From Loxodes magnus (lineage: Eukaryota; Ciliophora; Karyorelictea; Loxodida; Loxodidae): 64,000 nucleotides of DNA. The position numbers were made by a program, and so were the translations under genes. This document shows positions 36,644 to 49,006 of this stretch, piece after piece; the first letter of the stretch is position 1, and every line of letters begins with the position of its first letter. The notes under the pieces are model-generated. The model ran no database searches and was not told the origin of the DNA. It saw only the letters and a program-made list of their open reading frames with translations. Location of the stretch: positions 2,170,001 through 2,234,000 of the forward strand of contig CAMPDV010000004.1 of NCBI GenBank assembly GCA_946699065.1, given 5' to 3'.

Positions 36644-37599
36644 ATAGAATTTTAAAATAAACTGAAATAATTTTATTTCTATTAATTGAAAGAAAATTTT
36701 TCTTAACTATTTAATTTTCTTATATATATTAATTTTTCACCTTGCACTACGTTTACGCTTTGAACATTTTAGAATTCATTTCAATTTCATCTGAGTTTTA
36801 GTTTTTAGCCTATTGGCAATCAATTCTCCGCTAATTACTTTTAGATTTATTTTAGGAATTAGATAAAAGTTCTTCACTCGTATTTAAACTGAATTTTAGA
36901 ACCTTAAATATTTTTATTCAAATCAAGATTAAATAGTATCCTTTTTACATCTATCCGAAACATTTTTCATACTTTTGAAATAAAAAGTTTGCTTTATATT
37001 TGAATCTAGAACTATAATTTGATGATATAAGATTATACCTTTATTTATATGATTTATCTATTCTTAAAATCATTTATAAGAAGCTTATATACTCTAGTAA
37101 TTATAACTAAGCTACTTAAAAACTATTGTTCAAAATAGAAATTTATTTAATACCTGCTAAAAGATCTAGCTTATTAAAACTCACTTATAATCTAGAGTTT
37201 CTTTAATTTTTCTAAACTAAATACCTAACTTTCTGTTTTTATTCTTCTTTTATATTATTAAGTTTAGACTGTTTGTATCTACTTCAATTGAATATTATAT
37301 TTAGATAGTGAAAAATTAATTTACATTAATTTTTTTATTTATAGCTTATATAATTAAAGTAGATTAAGCATCTTTAGTTAGCTTTTTAATTAAGGAGTTT
37401 TCATCTAATTTTAAGAACAAGCATCAAAATAATTGAATACTAATAACTCCAATTCAGATATATGAGGAAATAGTTTATATTTTAGCTAAATAACTTATTG
37501 ATTTTTAACTACTTAAACCAAATGTTTTGACAAAGTTAGTCTATTTAAATATTTTAAAGCTTTAATAGTTTTTATAACTATCATAACAATAATAATAAA
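36644..37599. other. AT-rich spacer, no gene seen
   Basis: No supported frame or RNA gene before tRNA-Tyr. Confidence 0.45.
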
Positions 37600-37683
37600 C
37601 CGGCAATAGCTCAGCTGGAAGAGCATGAGACTGTAGAACAAGTGGAAATCTCAGGGTCCTCGGTTCAATCCCGAGTTGCCGGA
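37600..37683 (+). tRNA. tRNA-Tyr (GTA) with a short intron
   Basis: The acceptor stem CCGGCAA/TTGCCGG closes perfectly, with the C1-G72 pair typical of eukaryotic tRNA-Tyr. The D-arm TAGCTCAGCTGGA and T-arm CTCGGTTCAATCCCGAG are standard. The anticodon GTA is at 37633-37635 and the stem TGAGA/TCTCA encloses an extra insert of about 11 nt just after the base following the anticodon, the usual place of tRNA introns. It carries A as discriminator base. Confidence 0.93.
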
Positions 37684-39160
37684 TTTTTATTAGATTTATT
37701 ACAGTATAATAAATAAAAATATTTTGCTAGAATAAACAGTAAATTAATTAATTAAAAACATATTAAAGGATTTTAAATCAAAGCAATTAGGCTAAAATTA
37801 GAGATATTACTAATATAATAAAATGCTATTTTTTTAATTTAAGCTCTTCTAATATAAATGGAAGTAATATTAATTAATTTTTAGATTGTATATTATTAAG
37901 AAAAAAAGGATAAAGCAAGGTTATTTACACTTCTAGAAAAGAAAAAAATCCTTTTTTAAATAAACTAGATGCTGATAATTAAAATTATGAAGCTTCTTTA
38001 AATATGAAGTTTAATATAGTTATTAAATGCTAAAGCAAATGAGATGAATAAAGCTAAAAATTAATTTAATTTTACCCTTAAGAAAAATAAATAATAGCTT
38101 AAGATGAGCTTTATACTATTAAAGAAGTCGAGGAAAATAAGTAAAATAAAAAGAGGTAAAGCAACACTAAATTAATTCTTTAAATATTAGAGAAAACTTA
38201 TGGTAAAAAGAGGTGTAAGAGATATAGAAAAATGATGAGTATAATAGAATAACAGATTTAATATTAATACGCATATTAAAGAGAATAAAAAGGATTAAAT
38301 ATCGAAATAACTTTTTATTATAATATCAAAATAATTTTTAAACAAAAATTTTAAATAAAATATGAAATATAATCATTAATAGCTTTTTCAAATATAGACA
38401 AATAAAAGATATATTAAGGAATTTAAAAAGATAATAAAAAAATAAATTAAATTAAATTTTATTGAAATAAATAGTAAGATTTATTTTCTATCAATAAAAT
38501 AGCTAAAAATAAAATCGCAGAAAAAGATGTGAATAAAATTTTAATTAGATTTATAATATTTTAATAAAATATGGAATTAATAAAAAAAATTTAAATTTAA
38601 AGAAACTTCATTAGATTTATTATTTATATAATTTTAATTTATTATTAAATAATTAAAATTTTAAAAAGATAGTAGGAACTTAAATACTTTCATAGCTTTT
38701 ATCTATTTTTTTAGATAAAAATAAATAAAATGTACAATAAAAATAAATTTTAATTTGATTATTTTTGTTAATATTTTTCAATTTTTAATTTAATTTCTAA
38801 AATGTAATTAAATATTCCCTTTTTGTTACTTTATTAATTTTATATAAATTAAAATAACTAAAAGACTATAATTAATCTCATTTTAAATTATTTAATTTTA
38901 TAATTTTAAATAGGTATTTGGTATATTATCAAAGATTTTATTTATAAAAATTAATTGAAAGATTTAGCAAAACCCTATAAGATAACTAGCTAAAATATAA
39001 AATATTTTTATTTTATTTTGATACTTTTTAATTCGCAAAGATATACAATTGAAAAATAAACAATTTTATTTCTCTATATAGAGCAAAATTATTCATTAAA
39101 ATTAAAAAAAATGAAGATTAATATGAAAATAAAAATGTATATTTTACTTATTTTTTTAAT
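37684..39160. other. AT-rich spacer, no gene seen
   Basis: Among the most AT-rich parts of the window, mainly A and T runs. Nothing supported. Confidence 0.45.
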
Positions 39161-39164
39161 TACT

Positions 39165-39600
39165 ATATATTATAAAATGGATGTCAGCCACGTCAGCCAA
39201 ACTAATAGGTAATCTGGTGCAGTGTATACTGCATTGCAAGTAATCTCGCACTTGATGCCACCACGGGGAAGGGTGGATAAGCTCCGTTGAGACATACCTA
39301 ACTTACCCAGAGGGTCCTCTCTAGCAGTATGAAAGTTTGACTGACGGGCCTTCTAATTACCGACTTAATAACTAATTCTTATTTGGACCTTATTCAAAAA
39401 GACTGAATCATTTGACTCAAGATTTAAGAATAATTTTTAATAAGAAGATTCCCCATTTGGAGAAGCTGACATGACTCATCAGACCTCTAGAATTTTAACA
39501 AGAAACATGAGAACATTTTCTTAATATTAAATATTAATATTGAAAGAGCTGCACGCCAATGAGGTGCTACGCGCTCTATAATCATTTTTATTTATTTATA
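39165..39600 (+). repeat. SINE-like element, subfamily B
   Basis: About 400 bp, non-coding. It starts ATATATTATAAAATGGATGTC, ends with the hairpin at 39545-39577 (AGAGC...GCTCT) and TATAATC, then an ATTT-rich tail. It is almost identical to the 29.7 kb copy in inverted orientation. The general plan, a short GC-richer body, conserved 3' stem-loop and simple-repeat tail, fits mobilisation by a partner LINE. Confidence 0.7.
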
Positions 39601-40034
39601 TTGTACTTTTTTATTTTTAATAATAAAATGAATATTTACTTAATTCTTAATTTCTTCCTAGGTTATATTTATTAAATTAGTAGTTTAAAATAGATAAATT
39701 TGATACAAATTACTATGAGGCTGCTTATGCAACTTAATATTTAGCAAAAGTTGTTATTCTTAGGTTATGCATTTAAATTTTGTGATTATTTTGTTTATTT
39801 ATTATCTAACTACAATTATATAAGAAATAAAAAGGATTTAAGGTATAAATATGAAATAAACATTTAAAAGAGTATAATAAAATAGATATATTAAATATTA
39901 AGGTTTTTTAAGTTAGATTCTTAATGTTTATAAGAGAAATAAAATTAATTTAAGCATAAAAGAAAGTACTTAAAACATCATTTACTTATTTCATAAGTTT
40001 CCTTTATTTACTTCACACTTTTTATTTATTATAA

Positions 40035-41858
40035 ATGGAACAGACGAAAAATATTATCTGCTGCTAATGCAATAAAATTTAGATGAGTAAGAATGAAGCT
40101 GAAAATTAAATTTCTTAGTAGGTAATAATTGCAAAAGAATGCAAAATTCAAGAAACTTAAGAGAAAATAATCTGTTAGGAATGCTAGCTAACTTAGAAGA
40201 CAGAATATAACATTTAAACTTCTAAGCAAGAATAGTTAGAAATGACCATCACAATAAGTACCGAAAAAAATGAAAAAAATCATTAATTATGGAATGAAAA
40301 TTCGTATAAAATATGAAAAAATAGAAACATTTTAGATTAAATAGCAAACTTTCTAACCAATAGAGATATATGCAAACTACAAAAAGCAAATAAACATTTC
40401 TACTAGTTTAAATTCCATTATGACACTTTAGTAATAAAAAAGTATACAAATAGAGATACTCAATATATCAAAAATAAAATAGAATGAGCTTTAAGGTAGT
40501 TGACTCATTCTTATGCGAAACACTTATAAATTGATACCTTTTAATTATCTGAAAATATATGCCTATAGTTGCAAAAATATTTAAATGATTTATTTAGGAA
40601 TAAAGAGTAAAATAGTAAAAATAGTAATATTAATTTATTAGAAAAACTAGAATTTAAAAGATGACCTATAAAGAATGTCAATTTACCAGATATTTCTCTT
40701 TGTAAAAACTTAAAAAAATTATCGTTTTCATTTATAGAATTAGAAGATCAAAACCTAGCCTTTCTAGAAAAGCTAACAAATTTATAGAGTTTAATGATAT
40801 ACAAATCAGAAAATGTAACAGTGAAGTTTTTATTAGATTATTGTCTTAACATTTGACTGAAAGATTTAATTATCTTCTGCAAAATTTTGAATTAAAAAGT
40901 TCTAGAATAATATTTAAAAATTAAAGGAAATCGGTTAGAATATATAAGCATAAAAGATTTTTAAGATTAAACTTATTACTATTATGAATAATGTCCTAAT
41001 TTAACTTTAATTGAAATTATTAAAACTTCTAGTTTGCCAGACTTTTAGTTAGATAAAATAAACACATAAAAGGTATAAATTTTATAATTTGAAGAAGTTT
41101 CATATTCCTCTTAATCATTTTCCAAACTTTTTTCTAACTCCTTTCCAAATCTTTTGGAAGTAAAACTAGTTGATTGTAATAATTTTAATGAAGAAATTTT
41201 AGAATTGCTGCTTAAAAACTCACCTAAGTTGGAGTAAATAAGTTTAGAAAATCTACCAGATTTATAAAAATAAGGCTATAAATGAATAGGAATTTATGGA
41301 AATAACTTATAAGTAATAACAATATATTCCTATGAATTTGATTTAGATCAAGAGTTGTAATTTATCTTCTAAAATTGTACAAAATGTGTTTACTTATAGC
41401 TTTAAATAAAAAAAATTAAACAGGAAACTTTGAGGATTATTAGAGAAAGATGTCTGGATTTATAAAGCTTTCATTTATCTGATTGTAGAGTTGATGGTTA
41501 AATTTGGATTTAGGAAATTACTCAAATGAATAAATTAGAAAGACTTAGTCTTGATAACTGCTAACTATTTAATAACGATGTAATTGAGATAATAAAAACT
41601 AGATAAAGTTTAACATTTTTAAGCTTATCAGATAATTAAAACATTACATAAGAAGCTTTTCCTATTTAAGACGAATAAGGAAAAGATTATCTAATTTACA
41701 ATAATTTAAGAAGCTTATATCTTATAAGCTGTAATTAAATATAAGAATAGTTTTTACAAAGCTTGAGTTAGAAATACAGGAAATTAAAAATAAATTTTTA
41801 GTACTATTCATAAAAAAACAAGGATGTGGTAGTAGATTTCAAGTTGTGTTTCTTCTGA
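40035..41858 (+). CDS. F-box / leucine-rich repeat protein
   Basis: 607 residues, ATG 40035 to TGA 41856-41858. The N-terminus has paired Cys motifs (IICCQCNK ... CQECQL) that could bind zinc. An F-box lies at about 94-140 (WKNRNILDQIANFLTNRDIC). From about 200 to 580 leucine-rich repeats follow (LEKLEFKRWPIKNVNLPDIS; LERLSLDNCQLFNNDVIEII; SLTFLSLSDNQNIT), with the Cys/Asn spacing of the FBXL type. Such proteins are SCF ubiquitin-ligase adaptors in which the LRR horseshoe holds the substrate. Some TGA are Trp inside (RRWPIK-like sites). The terminal TGA is chosen because the repeats end there; the frame stays open beyond but becomes Ile/Phe-rich. Confidence 0.8.
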
Positions 41859-42189
41859 GAAAATCAACTAAAATAAACTTAGAAATTATAATTTCTTTTT
41901 TGTTTCTACTTGTAGCATCTGCTTCTTAAAATTAATTTTCCCTTATTTATCTAATTAATTTTTATTTTTATTGTCTTAGTAATTTAAATAATAGTAATTG
42001 TTAAAAAAGGATAGAAATTTAGAGAGATAAATTATGAAAAAGTGTTAATAACTAATAGAGTCTATAAAGCTAATTTAAACACCATAACTATAATCTTCCA
42101 ATTTTATAGAAGCTAAAGTGAATTGATTTGTTACACTCTATAAATTAAGATTTGGCTACTTTAAACTATTTATTATAATATATAAATAA

Positions 42190-42520
42190 ATAGGGAGGAA
42201 CAATCCTCCAATTGAAACTGACTATAACTCTGGTACCAGGAACTACCCCATAGGTGAAGAACAAGCCAAGAGAAGAGAAGACAAGACAAGATCGAAGAGG
42301 CATCAAATAGCATTAATGACGGAAGATGCCAGATACTAAGGTCTCTTAAGGTAGCATTCCAATCGCGGCCCTATAGAAGACAGAACTCACAAGGGAATGC
42401 TAGCACTGTGGAAGACTTCAACAAGGAATTTTTTAACTTTGAAAATCTTTATTAAAGAGCAGCGCACCATTGAGATGCCACGCGCTCTAAAATCCCATTT
42501 ATTTATAAAATTTATTAAAT
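42190..42520 (+). repeat. SINE-like element, subfamily A
   Basis: About 310 bp, non-coding, sense plus. Body blocks CTGGTACCAGGAA, AAGATCGAAGAGGCATCAA and GGCCCTATAGAAG match the 20.3 kb copy. The 3' hairpin near 42458-42491 uses the same AGAGC/GCTCT ends, with compensating-type changes inside, then an ATTTATTTAT tail. Confidence 0.6.
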
Positions 42521-42524
42521 ATTA

Positions 42525-44010
42525 TTAAATTAAAAATTTAATTAGCTATCATTATCAAATTCTAGGTTATAAGTAATTAACAAATAAGATTGGCTTGTCT
42601 TACTCAAAATAAAAGCATACCTGACTGTTTATTCTTTGAGTAAATAAAAATAGTAAAAGATATAATATAACTCATTATTAAAAGCCCCAACTAAAGTTAA
42701 TTAATTATGTTTATCTATAATTTAATATAATTATAACGCTTAATAATTATAGTCTAATCAATTTTACTAATTTTAAAGAAATAAAATTAATACATCTATT
42801 ATGCAAATATCTATAAGTAAATTTAACTAAGAAATGTATAGTTTCAAATAAAGGATAAAGCTAAACTTTAATCTAAAATCCAAAAATAGACAGTTTATCA
42901 ATAGATTGATATTTTGAATTATTTAATTAGTAGAAATTAATTTACTATTGAAGGATAATTTTTTAGTACCTAGTTAGTTATTAAGTTTCTAATTTAATTT
43001 TTCATTCATTTATCTTAACTCTAATTAAGAAAATTAATAAATGATTACAATCACTATTAGTTGCTTATTATGTTCAGCTTTAATTTTTCAGAGAAATAAA
43101 AGTAATAAGGCCTATTAATATTCAAAAAGAAAAGAAAGGGATTTTGATATTTGTTTAGCAAAAAGGTTGAATAAGATGAATAAATTAAAGATAAAATTTA
43201 ATTTATATTATTAAACAAATTTGATCACTAAGAATTAATATCCTAAATCAATTTGAATTAGATATTCAAAAAGTAATAATTTAGCAATTTTAAGCAGACA
43301 ATATAACAATGCGATTATAGATTAATGATAATAAGAAAGATTTTATAGAAGTTTGCTTATAAATTGAAAAATTAAAATATTAAAAAGTTTTAATTTGCTT
43401 ATGTTAATGCTTAAGAATTCTTAATATATAACTTCAGATATAAAATATTTCATAATTAATTTGTTAACTTTAGAATAATTAATTACTAAAAGATAAAAGA
43501 TGCTTATATTTTGATTTTATAAATTTAAATTAAAGTATAAACTCGTAAATATAAATAGAAATAAAAATAATTATTTTGGAAAAATTTGATTCTCAGCTCC
43601 CACCATCTTTTCAATTATTTGTTTTTAATTATAATAAAACATTTTTATTTCCTTAAATTTAACTAAATTAATTTAATATCTATTTTATTTTTTTAATTTA
43701 AATTTTTAATTTTTATATATTTAGAAAAAATTAATTTACATGAATTATAATTTTATTTTTATCAACAATTTTCGTTAAAGAAGCTTCTAATTTATCAGAT
43801 TATTTTACAGCAAGATGTAATATTTTATTTTGAAAATCCATAAAATAAATTTTTTTTCATAATTGACAAAGTACTTAATTAAACTAAATTTATTTATAAA
43901 TATGAGAAAGAACATAATATGTCTATTACTGATTAAATCGAATAAATATAAAATTAGCTAAAATTTTTAGTTTATTAAAAAACTAAAATTATTTATATCA
44001 AAATTCTTTT
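42525..44010. other. AT-rich spacer, at most one weak small ORF
   Basis: Mostly low-complexity AT DNA. A 71-codon frame at 43041-43256 starts plausibly (MITITISCLLCSALIF, signal-anchor-like) but soon becomes Lys/Asn-rich and may be chance. No RNA gene seen. Confidence 0.35.
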
Positions 44011-44038
44011 TAATTTAATAGCAAAGAATTTTAAAAAA

Positions 44039-44900
44039 ATGGTTGAAGGTTTCAAATCAGGCTTCTATACCACCTCTTCCTAAGCCAAAAAGGAAGGGAG
44101 GAAGCAAGAAACCAAGTCTTAATAATCTTAACAATCTTCTCTATCACAACCTTAGCCAGCACTGAACTAACAACTTGGAATCTAACAAAACGAACGAAAG
44201 TCAACCTTGAAGAATATACACATGGAAACTCCAACCTCAAGCGAGAAACCGAGGAAACAGATGAAGTTTATTCTCCACCAGGAGGTATCAGAGTTCAACC
44301 CTTCTGGCCAAATGAGCATGGAGCAGCTCATCAAAGTGGTAATGAACCTCCAGGAAGAGGTCAAGAGATTGAAGAAGGACAATGATATGCTGATGGCAAA
44401 GCTAGACCTAGCAGAAGGAATTGAGTCAAGACTTATGGCCTAGGAAAGAGATCTTAACGCCTTTTGGAATATCTCACAAAGTAAGACTGACGAATCCTAA
44501 AATTAGCTTTAGAAACAGACTGAACTGGATAACAGACTCGGAAAAGTAGAAGAGAAATTGTAAACTTTTAAGAAAGAGTAAAGCGAAACTGTAGCTATAC
44601 AAATGGAAATCGAAGCCTAGAAAGAGTAAACAAATCAAGGAAAATAATTTAAAATCAAAAAGAAATGTTTCTGCTGTTGAAGCGTAAGACATTTTTATCG
44701 GAAGTGTCAGAAATTCCAATAGAAATAAAGAAACTATTGGATAAAAGAACAACAAAAGAAGAAAAAAGAAGAAGCAAGAATGAAAAGAATGTATTGCAAC
44801 CCAGATGGTTCAATATACAAGATTAAGATGGAACCAAGGCAAGTTAAAGGAGGGAAAACCTGGAAAAACCCGAGTTCCCAATCTCGCTAAAATTGGGCGA
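44039..44900 (+). mobile_element. Zinc-knuckle retroelement ORF, looks whole
   Basis: From ATG 44039 the frame reads without an obvious break: MVEGFKSGFYTTS start, a Ser/Gln-rich region, a coiled coil (MEQLIKVVMNLQEEVKRLKK), a second charged helix, and a CCHC-type knuckle (CFCCWSVRHFYRKC) followed by a basic tail. It is less AT-rich than host genes, which suggests recent arrival. Only this ORF1/Gag-like part is present; no reverse transcriptase, RNase H or integrase. Retro-type ORF1 proteins of this plan coat the element RNA. Confidence 0.65.
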
Positions 44901-45169
44901 CCCGAACTTTTATATTTAACAGCAGGGAGCATGAACTGCTGTATTCCTGACGGGGTTGGAAATCCCTAAAACAGAAATCTTAAAATTAATATTATTATTT
45001 GTTTATTTAATAGCAAAGACTTTAAAAATTAAAAAAATTTAAATTTGAGTTTAGTGAACTTGGAGGACTTTCAACCTCGTGTTCACAGGACCAGTTTGAT
45101 AACCTGGCTGGAACCAGCTCCCTTCAGGACTCTTTCTTCAGTCGCCTTAGATCGTATACCACTTCGGTT

Positions 45170-45934
45170 TGCAAATTTGACCTCCTAACGGATAAAATTA
45201 GTTACAGAATTCTCGTCTAATCATATCCTAATATTAGTACTATTATTTTTCTTATTATTTCTATTCCAGTACTATTATTTAATTAATTTCAATTTCTAAC
45301 ATTGTCTATATTTATGTCCCGTTTGTTTGTATGCAAAACATCTTGGTTTATTCCTAATTCATTTCTTGTCTGGACTCCTCGGTAAATTAATAGCTCCTTC
45401 TATGTCCATTGGATCTTGAATTGTCTACAGTTGCTATTTGCTGTTCTCTTCAAGCACAGTTGTTCTCTGCTGAAGCAATCCCATTTCCCTGAAGAAAGTG
45501 TTTTGCTCTCGATCGTAGACTTCCCAGAAGCTTTCTTTCCATTCCTTGAGCTCAGTAACTTGATTTTTTAGAGCTCTATTCTCTAATTGTAGCTTCTTTA
45601 CTTCCTCCTTCAGGTCAGAGAATGCGACTAAAATTTATGCCTGTTCTTCCTGGAACTGTGGCATCGCAAACTCTCGCACTGCTGCTGCTTCTTGCGTCTC
45701 CAGCTCCTTTCTAGGTCCTTCCTCTTCAGTTGGTGTCATCGAGGTAGCCTTTTGGCGCTTTTGTCCCATCTTTTAAGTTTGTCTGGAAGTTCCTAGTTGA
45801 GTCTATTATTCTTGAAGGTTTTGAGAAAAAGATTATTTCTAGGAAGAAGACGTGTTAGTTAGAGATGAGGGTTCTTACTTTATCTCCACTTTTTAGGAGG
45901 TGGTATAAAAGCCTTTCTTGAACCCTTCTACCAT
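45170..45934 (-). mobile_element. Zinc-knuckle retroelement ORF, looks whole
   Basis: Minus strand from ATG 45934: MVEGFKKGFYTTS start shared with its neighbour, a long coiled coil (LKEEVKKLQLENRALKNQV), a DPMDIEG block, and a knuckle (CFAYKQTGHKYRQC). It reads without an obvious break. The N-terminal dozen residues are much closer to the 44.0 kb copy than the rest, so the two are different subfamilies that share a start. No polymerase ORF. Confidence 0.65.
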
Positions 45935-45969
45935 TTTTTATTTTATAGCAAAGACTTTATAGTTTATTT

Positions 45970-46600
45970 TTTATATAGTTACTTAAACTAATTAATTATT
46001 ATAAATCACATACTTATCGTAATTAATTTATAATAGATAAAATTATTTATTAATTTTAACGAAATTAAAAAACATAATGAAAGATAGATAAATACGGATA
46101 AAATCATAGAACCAATTATCTATATTTTGCATTCCTTAAATTTTAATTAAGTTCGTATAAGTTCAGAATAATTAAATATTTCTAATTTTTTAATTTTTAT
46201 ATTTAGAATATTTTAACTATTAAACCCTTTTCTAAAATCATATTTCTTATAACTAGCAGTTTATTTCTATAAATTTTGAAAAAGAAACTAATTATATATC
46301 TTATTTCTTTAGACTTATTTAAAGCAAAAAAAGTTATTAAGATGAGTGTATTTAAAACTTTATAATTAAAGTTGAATCTAGTTTATTTTTTAAATTCAAT
46401 AGTGATATTAAATTTTAAGAGCTTTATTAGTGTGAAAGTTAGTTTTAAAAAAATTATTTTTAAACTAAAATTGATAAGATCAGCAGGTGTTTATCTTGAT
46501 TTAAGTATATAGATAAATTTTATTAATATATAATTAACTTAAACATATACAATTAAAATTATACTAATACTTTATTCTTTTTGTATTTCTTAGATAAATA
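45970..46600. other. AT-rich spacer, no gene seen
   Basis: No supported frame or RNA gene. Confidence 0.45.
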
Positions 46601-47100
46601 AATTTGATTATAGAGCACGTAGCACTCTCGTTGGTGCGCAGCTCTTTAAAAAAAATGTTTCATACTGACAAGAATGTTTGTTACTGATAAAATTATCAGA
46701 TACTGATAAACCTTGTTCAATACTGGTATAATTATTCAGTACTGATAAAAATGTTCAATACTGATATAATTTTAGAATACTCGTAATCTTTAATACTTGC
46801 TGGAGGTCCAAGGACATAGCAGGATTGTGTCTCATTGCATCACCAAAGCAGAGGACGACATGTGTCGATTATGGGTACTTAAATTCCTCACCTCTGATGA
46901 AGCTCGCAATATTATTTCTTTTTCCTTCCAGTATTAAAAATAAACGAAACCAAGTCAAACCAACGTCGAAGGTCTAAGAATCTTATGTCTCGAGGCCAAA
47001 CCAAAGCAGAGGAAGACATAAAGTCGATTATGGGTACTTCCCCAACCTCTGATGAAGATGACCTTGTTGTTCACCTTCGAAGAACTATGGCGGTTTTAAA
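46600..47100 (-). repeat. SINE-like element, subfamily E, with internal duplication
   Basis: Sense on the minus strand. The family hairpin is at about 46614-46648 with the ATTT tail beyond it. The body differs from subfamilies A and B. Two copies of a roughly 55-bp block (sharing CATCAGAGGT, GTACCCATAATCGAC and CCTCTGCTTTGGT) lie about 170 bp apart, and next to the hairpin a 20-22-bp unit built on CAGTATTGAACA is repeated about six times. Confidence 0.55.
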
Positions 47101-47104
47101 GATA

Positions 47105-49005
47105 ATATAATAAAAATATTTTACATTTTATCATATTTTTAAGAACTTTTTTCACTTCTACTAGTAAATATATAATTATTTTATATTCTATCAATAGATT
47201 TGCTTTTAATACCTCTTCTGCTAAATTTTTGTAGTAAAGGAAATTCTTTCAAAAATAAGTAAAAAATGAATATATTTTTGGTTTTTAAAATAATAGTGTA
47301 ATTTAGCTTTTTTGAAAACTTGATTTCTATCCTTTACTTACAATTTTTTTTCTAAAAATTGAGAGCAATAAATTGATTTCTCAGGAACAAAGGAAAATAA
47401 AACGCTATATAACAAATAAGCATCAAAGATGTAAACAAAAATTAAAATAGAACTCTTATGGTTTATAAATGAGATACTTTATTTTAAATAATAGTTGTTA
47501 TAACTACATAAATAATTTCCTTAATCATTATTAAAAATATTGGATTAAACAAGTAATTTGGATATAAATAGTAAATTTCTATAAATAATCTAACTTGCTA
47601 GTAATCTAAGTTATATTATAAAAATGATAACTTAATTATGTCTTTTCATTTACAGTAAGCTTTCAACTAGTTTAAATATACATCTATTTTTATTCTAATT
47701 TAAATTTATTTAGTCAATTTATGCAATCCAAATAAGTGCTTTTTTCTTTTAAAATCCATTATATCAGTTTAAAATTCAACCTTAAGCATTTATTTCCTAT
47801 AAATTATTAAATTTTAAATTTTTGACTAAAATTGGTTCTTAAAAAATATCTAAAATATCTAATTGAAAAAGAAGAAAAATAAAGCAAATTTAATAATGAA
47901 TCTATAGAACGTTGAAATGATAATATAATTTCCTTTTAAAACTAATTAATGTGATATCATAATTTCTTTTGGAGATATTGTCTTTTTATACTATTTCAAA
48001 CAATCACAATAAGACTTTTAAGATATTTTTTATTCATAAAAGGTAATATAATTAGACACTCTGAATTTTATTAGAAAACATTTTTCATCGAGAAAATAAA
48101 ATAGTTAATAGCATTTAAATTTTATTTATAGGAATAAATCAAATAAAAGATAAATAAAGTCCAAATTATAAAAATTGAGATAATTAAGATATGGTAGTAT
48201 AAATAAATCCTTACACTATTAATTTCTACTAGTTTTGCATCCCATAATTTATTTTATAAACATTTAGTTAGTTTCAGTCATTTTATACTTAGTAATCAAA
48301 TGTATGTAAATAAATTAATTTTATTGGAAACAATTCTTTAGTTCATTATTGTTTAGAGTTTTATAAATCTAAGACAAATAAAAGAAATTATGAAATAATT
48401 ATGAAGTTATTTATTAAACTAATTATTTCAATCACCATTCTATTTCACTTTGTAGTTAATATTTTATTTACTAGAAATGAATATATTATATAGTACTCTA
48501 TAATACAAGAAAACTAATTATTGTAAATAAAAATATTAATTTAGGCTATTTTGTTATAATCTTTAATTATGCAATTATTTTAAAAGGTATAAGAAATATT
48601 AATTTTATAATTTGTACCAGCATATTCTTTTTTCTCAGTACTAGCTTGATATGGAACTCTTTTAAGATATATACTAATTAGATTTTAATTAGCTATTTAC
48701 TAATCTATTTTAGTCTTCTATCACTTCTTATTAATTTAATGAAAATAACCCTATAAGATATATTTATAAATTAAATAAGCTAGATATCTGAAAATAATTA
48801 CTTATGACTATTAAGATATGTAATTATAAGAATATATCATAGTAGATTTATAGATATACTAGCTATACAATTTTTAGAATATGGCTTCGGTTATAAAATA
48901 TACATTTAAACTGATTTAGAATTCTAATGCTACTAAACTCTTATTTTAATTAATTTAAAAGCATTTTAAAATAACCTAATACTAAAGGCTATATTTGAAT
49001 GAGAT
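47105..49005. other. AT-rich spacer, no gene seen
   Basis: About 1.9 kb of high-AT DNA; I find no convincing frame or RNA gene. Confidence 0.4.
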
Positions 49006-49006
49006 G

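Larger units (their letters stand above)
44011..45965. repeat. Three copies of one target-site sequence around two elements
   Basis: The plus strand carries AATAGCAAAGAATTTTA at about 44017, AATAGCAAAGACTTTA at about 45010 and TATAGCAAAGACTTTA at about 45945. They lie outside the two opposite-facing zinc-knuckle ORFs and in the same orientation, so they are target sequence rather than element ends. About 15-20 bp of duplicated target fits target-primed (LINE-type) insertion. Confidence 0.6.

Noticed and set aside
44052-44755. Short minus-strand frames inside the 44 kb element
   Set aside because: They are shadows of the plus-strand coiled-coil/zinc-knuckle ORF.
46860-47060. CTGATGA motifs in the subfamily E element as hammerhead ribozyme cores
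   Set aside because: No stem II could be formed next to the motif, and a GAAA at the right distance is lacking or unpaired; the motif is repeated only because the block is duplicated.
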